Source: a virus. From it: a stretch of 29,262 bases of DNA. A model generated the notes under the pieces. That model did no database searches, was not told the origin of the DNA, and saw only the letters and a list, made by a program, of their open reading frames with translations. Positions 21,472 to 28,929 of the stretch are shown here, piece after piece. How positions within the stretch are numbered: the first letter of the stretch is position 1; each line of letters starts with the position of its first letter. The position numbers were made by a program, and so were the translations under genes. The stretch lies in the IMG/VR virus record IMGVR_UViG_3300025617_000881, positions 1 to 29,262 of that record; one strand, 5' to 3'.

Positions 21472-22521
21472 ATGATTGAGATTAAAAACGGAGTGTACAA
21501 GATCAGAGGCAACGATACTAGTATGGCAGGATATCGTTTTGAACTTGTAAAAGCATTCACCACAGACAAGCATGGCCAAGGCTATGTTACTGTAGCAGGT
21601 GGATCAGTATACCCACCCAACGCAAATATTCCAGATCGCCCAATACGCATCCGTTGCGAAAGCACAGATGACTATGAGGTGTCTGAACAGAACGTGGAGG
21701 CGGCGGCAGTGCCTGTCACTAAGGCTAGTAAAACCAAAGCAGTTGAAGAGACAGACGAAGAAGTGATTGAACGTCTTCGGGGTCGTTTTAACGTGCTGCA
21801 TGATATGACTCAAGCAGTAAAGGAAGGCAACGTGCGAGCAATGATCGTAACAGGACCTCCAGGCGTTGGTAAGTCTTTTGGCGTAGAAGAGGTGCTAGGC
21901 CGTAATGACATCTTTGACCAGATGGCAGAACGACCTCCCAAGTATGAAGTTGTCAAAGGCGCAATGAGTGCCGTTGGCCTGTATGCTAAACTGTATCAGT
22001 ATGCAGACAAAGGCAACGTTGTGGTGTTTGATGACTGTGACAGTGTACTACTAGATGACCTCTCGCTGAACATCCTTAAGGGTGCGCTGGACACCAGCAA
22101 GCGTAGACGCATTGCGTGGAACACCGATTCAAGTAAACTACGTTCAGAGGGTATTCCAGACAGCTTTGAATTCAATGCTGGTGCTATCTTTATCACCAAC
22201 ATCAAGTTTGAGAACATTCGAAGTAAGAAGCTTCAGGATCACTTGATGGCGCTAGAGTCACGTTGCCATTACATTGATCTACAAATGGATACAGAACGTG
22301 AAAAAGTACTACGTATCAAGCAGATCACACAGGATGGCATGCTGGAACACTACAACTTCCAGAACAACGAGCAAGAAGAGATCATCGACTTTATCATGAC
22401 CAACGTTAAACGACTGCGTGAGCTGAGTTTACGTACAGTGTTGAAGATTGCTGATCTGCGCAAGAGCTTCCCGGGCAACTGGGCTAGCATGGCTGAAGTC
22501 ACTGTGATGAAACGGGGCTAG
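21472..22521 (+). CDS. AAA+ ATPase
   Basis: 349 aa. After a ~110-residue N-terminal region containing a probable linker comes an ATPase core: Walker A G128-PPGVGKS-135, Walker B VVVFDDCD with D187/D188, and a sensor-like AIFITNI segment. The C-terminus is helical. The family acts on protein or nucleic-acid complexes; the exact role is unknown. In this phage it is read early from its own promoter with an AGGAGCGA ribosome site. It is different from the MoxR-type ATPase at 24563. Confidence 0.8.
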   Translation: MIEIKNGVYKIRGNDTSMAGYRFELVKAFTTDKHGQGYVTVAGGSVYPPNANIPDRPIRIRCESTDDYEVSEQNVEAAAVPVTKASKTKAVEETDEEVIERLRGRFNVLHDMTQAVKEGNVRAMIVTGPPGVGKSFGVEEVLGRNDIFDQMAERPPKYEVVKGAMSAVGLYAKLYQYADKGNVVVFDDCDSVLLDDLSLNILKGALDTSKRRRIAWNTDSSKLRSEGIPDSFEFNAGAIFITNIKFENIRSKKLQDHLMALESRCHYIDLQMDTEREKVLRIKQITQDGMLEHYNFQNNEQEEIIDFIMTNVKRLRELSLRTVLKIADLRKSFPGNWASMAEVTVMKRG

Positions 22522-22542
22522 GCAAATTGGACAACCACAGGG

Positions 22543-22570
22543 TTGACATTAACTGTAGATGTGTTATACT
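22543..22570 (+). promoter_or_regulatory. Early promoter
   Basis: GGG-TTGACA (22543-22548), 16-base spacer, TATACT (22565-22570). Confidence 0.85.
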
Positions 22571-22599
22571 AAACACTCATAACTAAGGAGAAGACTGAT

Positions 22600-22884
22600 A
22601 TGAAATATACATTTTCAAAAGACACTAAGACTTTCAAAGTATTCAAAGCTCTGAAAGATGGCGCAACAATTACACCAGCACAGGCTAAGAAGCAGTTCGG
22701 TATTGGTAACATGAGTGCCGAAGCATCACGCATCCGTCAAAACGGATATGCTGTTTATTCAAATACACGCAAGGCATCAAATGGTGTTGTGGTACGTGAA
22801 TACACTATGGGCAACCCTTCACGTGAAGTGGTAGCACTAGGTAATGCTGCAAAAGCAAAAGGTTTGACACTAGAAACTATCTAG
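22600..22884 (+). CDS. Small winged-helix-like protein (94 aa)
   Basis: Starts MKYTFSKDTKTFKVFKALKD. The stretch GATITPAQAKKQFGIGNMSAEASRIRQNGYAVYSN, read in parts, looks like a helix-turn-helix followed by a wing, a pattern seen in small phage DNA-binding proteins. AAGGAGAAG ribosome site. Followed by two intrinsic terminators, so it is the end of a transcription unit. Its DNA-binding role is inferred from the pattern only. Confidence 0.65.
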   Translation: MKYTFSKDTKTFKVFKALKDGATITPAQAKKQFGIGNMSAEASRIRQNGYAVYSNTRKASNGVVVREYTMGNPSREVVALGNAAKAKGLTLETI

Positions 22885-22936
22885 TTCAGCGAGCTACAAA
22901 ACCCAAACCCGATTCGCTCCCGGTAAGCGGTTTTGG

Positions 22937-22967
22937 ATACCCAGGCATAAGACCTGGGTATTTTTTT
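22937..22967 (+). terminator. Intrinsic terminator
   Basis: 9-bp stem ATACCCAGG/CCTGGGTAT, 7-base loop, seven T. Located 53 bases after the stop at 22884. Confidence 0.92.
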
Positions 22968-22999
22968 GGCTCTAGGGCCGGCACTCCTAGGCACTCTGG

Positions 23000-23034
23000 T
23001 TCGCCTTGATACATGCTAAAGGCGAATCTTTTTT
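23000..23034 (+). terminator. Second intrinsic terminator
   Basis: 8-bp stem TTCGCCTT/AAGGCGAA with 11-base loop, then TCTTTTTT. The stretch between the two terminators carries the only two minus-strand GAGTGCC motifs (22980-22987 and 22990-22996). Confidence 0.8.
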
Positions 23035-23045
23035 CCAAAAAGGGG

Positions 23046-23073
23046 TTGACACACAGAGCTATGAGTGTATACT
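23046..23073 (+). promoter_or_regulatory. Early promoter
   Basis: GGGG-TTGACA (23046-23051), 16-base spacer, TATACT (23068-23073) then GCATATA. Confidence 0.88.
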
Positions 23074-23102
23074 GCATATATAAGTTAACAAAAGGAGCGA
23101 AT

Positions 23103-23786
23103 ATGTCATACACCGTACAAGAACCCACCCTTCGCGATATTGCTTTCGAAGGCAAAGGTAGCATCAAAATACTGATCCACGGCCTAGAACAATGGCGTGA
23201 CATGGCTGAACTGAGACTCGACATCAAGCGTCAGAATGGCGATGAAGGCCCAGAATGGATATACACCCTTGAAACTCCCACGTATAGCGTGAAGCAGGTC
23301 AATCCTGGTGGTTGGTTGAATTTAGGCTTTGCCCTCAAAGAAGCAGGCCGCAAGATCCAGCAATATGTTGAGCTTGAAGACAAGATGGAACTGATCTTCC
23401 AAGAAGGCGAAACTTTCCGTAGAGCAGAGGCGATTGCTGAGATGAAGCGCCAGCAAGAAGCTCGTGATGCTGACCCGGCGGTTGGTATGAAGTTGGCCAA
23501 GCGTATTGTGAATGAGATGCGTCGAATCTCAAGTGAGGAATTGACTAGGCATGACTCTAGTGGCATCGTCAAGGTTTACAAGCGTGGCACAGACAATCAT
23601 CGTGATATTTCAGTCACCAAGTCATGGCGTGGACTGATACTGTTCCAAGAGCGTTATAGCCGATTGAGCCGTAAGACTGTTGAAGAGCTTATTGCGGACT
23701 CTAGCATGGAGAAATTGGATATCAGCGGTATTGGTATGCCGGATCCAAGGCTTATGAACTTTATGCTTACCAAGAGCAAAAAATAG
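23103..23786 (+). CDS. Unknown 227-aa early protein
   Basis: Start at ATG 23103 (MSYTVQEPTLRDIAFEGKGS), with AGGAGCGA upstream; a longer frame to 23013 runs through the promoter and is rejected. Middle part is a long charged helix (LEDKMELIFQEGETFRRAEA), possibly a coiled coil. C-terminal part includes YKRGTDNHRDISVTKSWRG. No family recognised. Confidence 0.7.
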   Translation: MSYTVQEPTLRDIAFEGKGSIKILIHGLEQWRDMAELRLDIKRQNGDEGPEWIYTLETPTYSVKQVNPGGWLNLGFALKEAGRKIQQYVELEDKMELIFQEGETFRRAEAIAEMKRQQEARDADPAVGMKLAKRIVNEMRRISSEELTRHDSSGIVKVYKRGTDNHRDISVTKSWRGLILFQERYSRLSRKTVEELIADSSMEKLDISGIGMPDPRLMNFMLTKSKK

Positions 23787-23787
23787 G

Positions 23788-23816
23788 TTGACATTTTGGA
23801 CATAGTATCATATACT
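23788..23816 (+). promoter_or_regulatory. Early promoter
   Basis: TTGACA (23788-23793), 17-base spacer, TATACT (23811-23816) then ATGCACATAG. Confidence 0.85.
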
Positions 23817-23846
23817 ATGCACATAGTTAGGAATTAGGAGCGACAC

Positions 23847-24488
23847 ATGAACTTTACCGCAGACCACGTTTGGGCATTGGCAGTTATCGCAGACCGTATG
23901 AACGGGGGCTATAACAAGAACCCTGTCGGACATTGGGACAACGAAACCGACAAGTGGGTTGAAGACAAGCCTGCGAACAAGGCCATGGTCAAGCAGTGGT
24001 TGCGTGAAGAAAGTGTAACTCCTACTGAAGAAGATATCAAGCAAGGCCAGGAGTGCCGGGCATACTTCAAGGGCTTCGTAATGAAAGAGCTCAGCGGTAA
24101 GATCAACGACTTTGAGCGTACCGCATTGAAGGTAAGTGCCAAGGATCACTTCGGCAGTAAAGATATGTTGGAGTTCGCTATCATATCATGCTTACCACAA
24201 GCCATGCGTAAGGACAAGGATCGTGCTGATATGTCACGAGAGATCTTTAGTTCAACACAGTTGGCTGGACAGGTAGGCGATAAGGTACAGGGCGAAGTAA
24301 CCATTATGAAGTGCCACTATTCACAGAACTACGAAAAGTTCCGGATCACGGCGCAACTAGGCGACAGTTTCATTGACTTCTGGTACAGCAAGGAGTGCCA
24401 GGTCGGTGACACGATGTCTATCAAGGGTAAGATCAAAACCCAGAGAGCAGATAAAACCACTCAGTTAAATTATGTCAAAAAAAGTTAA
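23847..24488 (+). CDS. Unknown 213-aa protein with possible C-terminal OB fold
   Basis: Starts MNFTADHVWALAVIADRMNG, with AGGAGCGA upstream. The N-terminal ~120 residues are helical and unassigned. The C-terminal ~75 residues (GDKVQGEVTIMKCHYSQNYE, FRITAQLGDSFIDFWYS, VGDTMSIKGKIKTQ) alternate like a five-stranded OB fold, as in single-strand nucleic-acid-binding proteins. That assignment is structural guesswork. It carries two GGAGTGCC motifs. Confidence 0.65.
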   Translation: MNFTADHVWALAVIADRMNGGYNKNPVGHWDNETDKWVEDKPANKAMVKQWLREESVTPTEEDIKQGQECRAYFKGFVMKELSGKINDFERTALKVSAKDHFGSKDMLEFAIISCLPQAMRKDKDRADMSREIFSSTQLAGQVGDKVQGEVTIMKCHYSQNYEKFRITAQLGDSFIDFWYSKECQVGDTMSIKGKIKTQRADKTTQLNYVKKS

Positions 24489-24496
24489 TTTAGGGG

Positions 24497-24524
24497 TTGA
24501 CATTATTCTATAAGAGTGTATAGT
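24497..24524 (+). promoter_or_regulatory. Early promoter
   Basis: GGGG-TTGACA (24497-24502), 16-base spacer, TATAGT (24519-24524) then ATGCATATAG. Confidence 0.88.
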
Positions 24525-24562
24525 ATGCATATAGTTAGGAATTAAACAAAGAGAGGTCAAAA

Positions 24563-25642
24563 ATGAGCGATATAGCAATCCGTCAAGTAGGTCCTAAAGC
24601 GGCCATCAAAGCAGTTACCAAAGCGATCCTGAAGAGACGCCCATTGTTTTTGTGGGGTGCCCCAGGCATTGGTAAGTCTGAAATTATGCAGTTTATCGGT
24701 AATACTACCGACCGTGAGGTAATTGACATTCGTCTTCCATTGTGGGAGCCGACTGATGTCAAAGGTATGCCTTATTACAATCCACAGAGCGGTAAGATGG
24801 AGTGGGCTCCACCAGTTGAACTTCCAACTGACCCAGAGTCGACAGCAATCATCTTCTTAGATGAATTGAATGCGGCTCCTCCGGCTGTTCAGGCCGCGGC
24901 TTATCAACTTGTTCTTAACCGTAGGGTTGGAACATATAAACTGCCAGCAGGCGTGGACATTGTGGCCGCTGGTAACCGTGACAGCGACAGAGGCGTGACT
25001 TATCGTATGCCTAAGCCGTTGGCTAACCGTTTCCTACACTTGGAAATGAAGCCAGACTTTGATGACTGGTTTGATTGGGCTACCCTTAACAAGGTTCATG
25101 AAGATGTCGTAGGTTACTTAGGCTTTGCCAAGCAGGACCTGTTTGACTTTGATCCTAAGAGCTCAAGCCATGCTTTTGCTACACCGCGTTCTTGGAGTTT
25201 CGTGAGCGACTTGCTCGACGATGACGACCTTGACAGCGAAACATTGATGGACCTAGTGTCCGGCGCTGTCGGCGATGGCTTGGCTGTGAAGTTTATGGCG
25301 CATCGTAAGATTGCTGGTAAACTGCCTAAGGCAGATGACATCCTTGATGGTAAGGTTAAGGACCTTGAGATTAAGGAAGTGAGTGCCATGTATTCACTGA
25401 CTGTTTCACTATGCTACGAGTTGAAAGACCGTGCTGAGAAGAAGGCTAAAGAGTGGGACAAGCAGGCGGATCGTTTCTTCCGTTATATGATGGATAACTT
25501 CCCAACTGAATTGGTTGTAATGGGTGCCAAGACTGCCCTTACAAACTACAACTTGCCGCTAGATGCTAACAAGATGGAATCCTTTGACGAGTTCCATCAG
25601 CGTTTTGGCAAATATGTTGTGAACGCGATGGAAAATTCCTAA
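24563..25642 (+). CDS. MoxR-type AAA+ ATPase
   Basis: 359 aa. Walker A G32-APGIGKS-39 and Walker B IIFLDELNAAPP with D100/E101, then VAAGNRDSD as sensor 1 and PLANRFLHLEM with the arginine finger, the layout of MoxR/AAA_5 ATPases. Such ATPases work with a von Willebrand A-domain partner to insert metals or remodel protein complexes. That partner is the next gene, 125 bases downstream with its own promoter. Ribosome site AGAGAGG. Confidence 0.85.
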   Translation: MSDIAIRQVGPKAAIKAVTKAILKRRPLFLWGAPGIGKSEIMQFIGNTTDREVIDIRLPLWEPTDVKGMPYYNPQSGKMEWAPPVELPTDPESTAIIFLDELNAAPPAVQAAAYQLVLNRRVGTYKLPAGVDIVAAGNRDSDRGVTYRMPKPLANRFLHLEMKPDFDDWFDWATLNKVHEDVVGYLGFAKQDLFDFDPKSSSHAFATPRSWSFVSDLLDDDDLDSETLMDLVSGAVGDGLAVKFMAHRKIAGKLPKADDILDGKVKDLEIKEVSAMYSLTVSLCYELKDRAEKKAKEWDKQADRFFRYMMDNFPTELVVMGAKTALTNYNLPLDANKMESFDEFHQRFGKYVVNAMENS

Positions 25643-25665
25643 CTGACCTCTTCCGTCGCACAACA

Positions 25666-25697
25666 GGGAGAGTGCCGATTTGACCCGGCATTCTCCC
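25666..25697 (+). other. 12-bp hairpin between the MoxR and VWA genes
   Basis: GGGAGAGTGCCG pairs with CGGCATTCTCCC (one G-T pair) around an 8-base loop. No T-run follows. The 5' arm holds a GAGTGCC motif (25670-25676). Possible factor-dependent terminator or processing site. Confidence 0.7.
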
Positions 25698-25709
25698 ACC
25701 CTTTAGGGG

Positions 25710-25738
25710 TTGACAAACAGATCATTTGAACATATAAT
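25710..25738 (+). promoter_or_regulatory. Early promoter
   Basis: GGGG-TTGACA (25710-25715), 17-base spacer, TATAAT (25733-25738). Confidence 0.9.
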
Positions 25739-25766
25739 ATATAATATAAACAGTTAGGAGAGCGAT

Positions 25767-26981
25767 ATGGACCCAATTTTAGAAAAACTTACAACGGCGC
25801 GGATCGGCCTGCTTCTTAAGACTCCATTCTTTGGCAACATGGCTACACGAATGAAGATCATAGACGCAACTGATTGGTGCCCGACAGCGGCAACTAATGG
25901 CCGTGACTTTTATTATAACCGTGACTTTGTTGAAAAGCTCTCCACAAAGAAATTAGAATTCCTGTTCGCACACGAAATTGGGCATTGTGTTTTTGATCAC
26001 TTTGGCAGAGCAGGTAGCCGTAACCGTCAACTGTGCAACATCGCACAGGACTATGCCATCAACCAAATCCTTGTAGACGAACGCATTGGTGAGAAGATTA
26101 CCGAAGTTGACATCTGCTTAGATTCCAAGTATCGTGGATTGGCATGGGAAGAGATTTATGATCAACTGTTCAGCGAAGCAGAAAAGAACTCAATGTCACT
26201 TGACGAGCTCATGGATAAACTAGGCGATGTGTTAGACGAGCATATCAACGAAGACTCTACCGGTCCTGGCAAGGATGGCGATAAAGACGGTAAAGGTCCA
26301 GGTCCTATGAGCAAAGAAGAGCGTCAGAAGATTAAGGACGAGATCAAAGAAGCAATGATCCAGTCAGCCGCGGCGGCAGGTGCTGGCAAAGTGCCTGGTG
26401 CTATTCAGCGATTGATTAAAGACTTAACAGAGCCTAAGATGGACTGGCGTGAAGTGCTACAGATGAACATCCAAAGCATCATCAAGAACGATTACAGTTT
26501 TCAGCGTCCTAATCGTAAGAGCCAACACAGTGGCGCATACCTTCCTGGTATGAAGAACGATGAGACTATTGATGTCGCTATTGCTATTGACATGAGTGGC
26601 TCAATTGGATTAGAGGATGCTGGTATCTTCCTTAGCGAAGTAAAAGGTATTATGGATCAGTATGTTGACTTCAACATTAAGATTTGGAGTTTCGATACAG
26701 ATGTCTACAACTATGCTGAGTTCAGTGCTGATGGCAACGATGACATTACAACCTACGAACCCAAAGGCGGTGGCGGCACAGACTTTATGTGCAACTGGAA
26801 CTTTATGAAAGAAGAAGGCATTGAGCCTAAGAAGTTCATCATGTTCACAGACGGCTACCCATGGGATAGTTGGGGTGACGAAGACTATTGCGATACATTG
26901 TTTATCGTAAAAGGTTCCAATAACAAATCGCCGTTTGGAGAGACAGTAGGATACGATGAAAAGTTTTCTAAAGCGGCTTAG
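25767..26981 (+). CDS. VWA-domain protein with metallopeptidase-like N-terminus (MoxR partner)
   Basis: 404 aa. N-terminal zinc-protease-like motif FAHEIGHCVFDH (H69-E-I-G-H73). A glycine/aspartate-rich linker (GPGKDGDKDGKGPGPMSKEE) separates it from a C-terminal von Willebrand A-like domain with a full metal-ion site: D275-M-S277-G-S279, T338 in GGGGTDF, and D362 in FTDGYP. This is the architecture of DUF2201-type partners of MoxR ATPases. It may act as an early host-modifying chaperone or protease complex. Ribosome site AGGAG. Overlaps the next gene by 26 bases. Confidence 0.82.
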   Translation: MDPILEKLTTARIGLLLKTPFFGNMATRMKIIDATDWCPTAATNGRDFYYNRDFVEKLSTKKLEFLFAHEIGHCVFDHFGRAGSRNRQLCNIAQDYAINQILVDERIGEKITEVDICLDSKYRGLAWEEIYDQLFSEAEKNSMSLDELMDKLGDVLDEHINEDSTGPGKDGDKDGKGPGPMSKEERQKIKDEIKEAMIQSAAAAGAGKVPGAIQRLIKDLTEPKMDWREVLQMNIQSIIKNDYSFQRPNRKSQHSGAYLPGMKNDETIDVAIAIDMSGSIGLEDAGIFLSEVKGIMDQYVDFNIKIWSFDTDVYNYAEFSADGNDDITTYEPKGGGGTDFMCNWNFMKEEGIEPKKFIMFTDGYPWDSWGDEDYCDTLFIVKGSNNKSPFGETVGYDEKFSKAA

Positions 26982-27582
26982 AGATTCAGTTGACGTTCTG
27001 CGGGGGAGGAGTGCCTCTGTCAACCTAGATTGCTTTGCTTCGAGTCAGACATTATCGAAGCAATGGTTGATAGAGAAGTTGGAGGAGTGCCTAGACGGCA
27101 TGACAACTCCCCCGCAGGGTTGGAGGATATGGATACTGGGAGGTTGGTATAGTCTTACCAACTTTATCCTAAGAACAAGAGCAGTCATCGATGTTGAGCA
27201 AGTAAGAAGTTTCGATTGTGATCCTAACTGTGAGCCTATCGCAGATAAGATCAACAAACTATGGGAATGGCAGGAGTGGCAGTTCAAAGCAGACACCTGC
27301 GATGTTAACAAACTAAAATATGAGAACGGAGTGCCTCATGTGGTTATTAATACCTCCGTTGAGCACATCGAAGGCGACCAATGGTACAAGAATATCCCTA
27401 ATGGTACCGTGGTAGTGCTACAAGCTAACGATCAAATACACGATGATCATATTTGGCTATGCTCGAGTCCAAAAGACCTACTAGAACGTTTTGGTGTGAC
27501 AGAGTGCCTATATGAGGGCAGTCTAGAGTTCAATTATCCAGATAATGTTTGGAGTAGGCATATGATCATTGCTATCAAGTAG
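26956..27582 (+). CDS. SAM-dependent methyltransferase-like protein
   Basis: 208 aa. WRIWILGGWYSLTNFILRTR holds a G-G-W turn at the place of SAM motif I, followed by EQVRSFDCDPNCEPIADKIN with an acidic residue at the end of strand 2 (D-C-D). Later PHVVINTSVEHIEGDQWYKN is a motif IV-like segment. The motifs are divergent and the target cannot be named. The frame starts inside the end of the VWA gene (26-base overlap), so translation is coupled. It carries four GAGTGCC motifs, the densest cluster. Confidence 0.6.
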   Translation: MKSFLKRLRDSVDVLRGRSASVNLDCFASSQTLSKQWLIEKLEECLDGMTTPPQGWRIWILGGWYSLTNFILRTRAVIDVEQVRSFDCDPNCEPIADKINKLWEWQEWQFKADTCDVNKLKYENGVPHVVINTSVEHIEGDQWYKNIPNGTVVVLQANDQIHDDHIWLCSSPKDLLERFGVTECLYEGSLEFNYPDNVWSRHMIIAIK

Positions 27583-27583
27583 T

Positions 27584-27606
27584 GACCCCGCTGTACGTGT
27601 AGGGGG
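27584..27606 (+). repeat. GACCCCGCTGT hairpin repeat, copy 4
   Basis: GACCCCGCTGT then GGGGG 7 bases later, starting two bases after the methyltransferase-like stop codon. Confidence 0.7.
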
Positions 27607-27616
27607 ATCTTTCTGG

Positions 27617-27645
27617 TTGACACAATCTATCTTTGAATGTATATT
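27617..27645 (+). promoter_or_regulatory. Early promoter
   Basis: TTGACA (27617-27622), 17-base spacer, TATATT (27640-27645) then ATGCATAC. Confidence 0.85.
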
Positions 27646-27675
27646 ATGCATACAATGAAAACTAAGGAGCGAATG

Positions 27676-27945
27676 ATGAACAACGTACAACAGGCTATTA
27701 CAGCAATCCACTCTATCCAAACTAACGATGAGCTTAATCAGATCATTGAAGCGGTCAAGCTCAAGCGTCAGTATCTGTCTAAGCAGGCAGTTAAGAGCTT
27801 TAGGGTTGGAGACAAGATCCAATTCACTAACAAAGGTGGTATCCCAGTAGGCGGCACAGTCAAGAAAGTCAATATCAAATATGTGGTATGTGACACGGCC
27901 ATTGGAACCTACAGGGTGCCGGCAACTATGTTGGAGAAGGTATAA
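27676..27945 (+). CDS. Small KOW/SH3-like protein (89 aa)
   Basis: Start chosen at the second ATG of an ATGATG pair because its distance to AGGAGCGA is better. N-terminal helix (VQQAITAIHSIQTNDELNQI) then a beta-rich part FRVGDKIQFTNKGGIPVGGT and VKKVNIKYVVCDTAIGTYRV, which looks like a KOW or SH3-like barrel as in small nucleic-acid-binding phage proteins. Its stop overlaps the next start (TAATG). Confidence 0.7.
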   Translation: MNNVQQAITAIHSIQTNDELNQIIEAVKLKRQYLSKQAVKSFRVGDKIQFTNKGGIPVGGTVKKVNIKYVVCDTAIGTYRVPATMLEKV

Positions 27946-28274
27946 TGGAATTTGGATTCATTGAACTGGCTCTCCTAGTATGGAGTGCCTTTGAGGCCGG
28001 TAAGTGGTGGGCGAATTACAACACCAAAAAGAATATGAAGGAGCTCCTGGATGACCTAGGAGTGCCCCGGGATGAGCAACTGAACTTACAGCAAAAGACT
28101 CGAGATATGATCATGGGTCCTAAAGTAATCATCTTAACAAAGATGGGAGACATGTACTTCGCACACGACGAAGACGAAGTGTTTTTAGGGCAGGACAAAG
28201 ACAGAGAAGAGCTGTTCAAATACATCGCTAAAACATGTGGCGAAGGTAGATACGAAGTGGTTGACAAGACTTGA
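27945..28274 (+). CDS. Unknown 109-aa protein with hydrophobic N-terminus
   Basis: Starts MEFGFIELALLVWSAFEAGK, a likely membrane-associated helix, then a basic linker (NYNTKKNMKELL) and a soluble C-terminal part (VIILTKMGDMYFAHDEDEVF). Translation coupled to the preceding gene. Two GGAGTGCC motifs (27982, 28059) lie within it, in different frames. The next promoter overlaps its end. Confidence 0.65.
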   Translation: MEFGFIELALLVWSAFEAGKWWANYNTKKNMKELLDDLGVPRDEQLNLQQKTRDMIMGPKVIILTKMGDMYFAHDEDEVFLGQDKDREELFKYIAKTCGEGRYEVVDKT

Positions 28275-28289
28275 GTTTGAATGTATACT
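28261..28289 (+). promoter_or_regulatory. Early promoter overlapping the upstream gene end
   Basis: TTGACA (28261-28266), 17-base spacer, TATACT (28284-28289). Confidence 0.85.
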
Positions 28290-28322
28290 GTAGGTAACAA
28301 TTAGGCAAACGGAAAGGCAACT

Positions 28323-28517
28323 ATGTTTAAATTCTTATTCGGTATATTGGTTATGATCGCATTGGTCGGCTATGGCGTGATCGATACAGGTCAAGTCCAG
28401 AGCTGGGGTGATACCGTGGTATCCTGGATCAATAGCGGCGCTGAGTATGTGAAACAAGCAACAGACAAGACAGCCACTGAGCAGGCTGTGGATGCGGTGC
28501 GAGACAAATTAAATTAA
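28323..28517 (+). CDS. Small exported or membrane protein (64 aa)
   Basis: Starts MFKFLFGILVMIALVGYGVI, a hydrophobic segment that is a membrane anchor or signal peptide, followed by an amphipathic helix (SWINSGAEYVKQATDKTATE). Purine-rich ribosome site GGAAAGG. No family recognised; could act at the host inner membrane. Confidence 0.65.
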   Translation: MFKFLFGILVMIALVGYGVIDTGQVQSWGDTVVSWINSGAEYVKQATDKTATEQAVDAVRDKLN

Positions 28518-28520
28518 TGG

Positions 28521-28549
28521 TTGACAACGGCACAGGGACGTGCTATTGT
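28521..28549 (+). promoter_or_regulatory. Early promoter
   Basis: TTGACA (28521-28526), 17-base spacer, TATTGT (28544-28549). Confidence 0.8.
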
Positions 28550-28574
28550 GTAGACATAATAACAAGGAGCGAAC

Positions 28575-28781
28575 ATGAGTAAAACTAAAAACTGGCTAAT
28601 GGACATGGAAGAAGAGTTCTACAGCATTGCTAATGACAAGATTGGCGGCTGTGAATGCTTTGACGAATTTGCTACGGCTATGGCAGAGCACAAGGAACTG
28701 ATGATTGGCCTTTACAGCGAACAAGAAATATTTGAACTGTTGGCGGAAGCGTGGACAGAGAAATGGAGTGAATATGCTTAG
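28575..28781 (+). CDS. Small acidic early protein (68 aa)
   Basis: Starts MSKTKNWLMDMEEEFYSIAN with AGGAGCGA upstream. Strongly acidic and helical (FDEFATAMAEHKELMIGLYS), a composition sometimes seen in phage proteins that mimic DNA or bind host enzymes, though this is only a possibility. The following gene starts within its last codons. Confidence 0.65.
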   Translation: MSKTKNWLMDMEEEFYSIANDKIGGCECFDEFATAMAEHKELMIGLYSEQEIFELLAEAWTEKWSEYA

Positions 28782-28926
28782 ACATTTTAAATTTGTGATG
28801 GACAACGGAACTGAATACGACATCCTGGCCAAGACGTTTGAGAACGCTTGTAAGCAGTTTGATGCGTTTGGTGAAGATGCCCGTGATATTTTGTGTATGG
28901 AAGAAAAGGAAATTACCTTACATTAG
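28774..28926 (+). CDS. Small unknown protein (50 aa)
   Basis: Starts MLRHFKFVMDNGTEYDILAK at ATG 28774, overlapping the preceding stop by 8 bases; an in-frame longer version lies inside the upstream gene and is rejected. Short beta-alpha pattern with ENACKQFDAFGEDARDILCM. GGAG lies about 8 bases before the start. Function unknown. Confidence 0.6.
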   Translation: MLRHFKFVMDNGTEYDILAKTFENACKQFDAFGEDARDILCMEEKEITLH

Positions 28927-28929
28927 GGG

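Noticed and set aside
22886-23227. Minus-strand 113-aa frame
   Set aside because: It spans two terminators and a strong plus promoter and lies opposite a well-supported gene.
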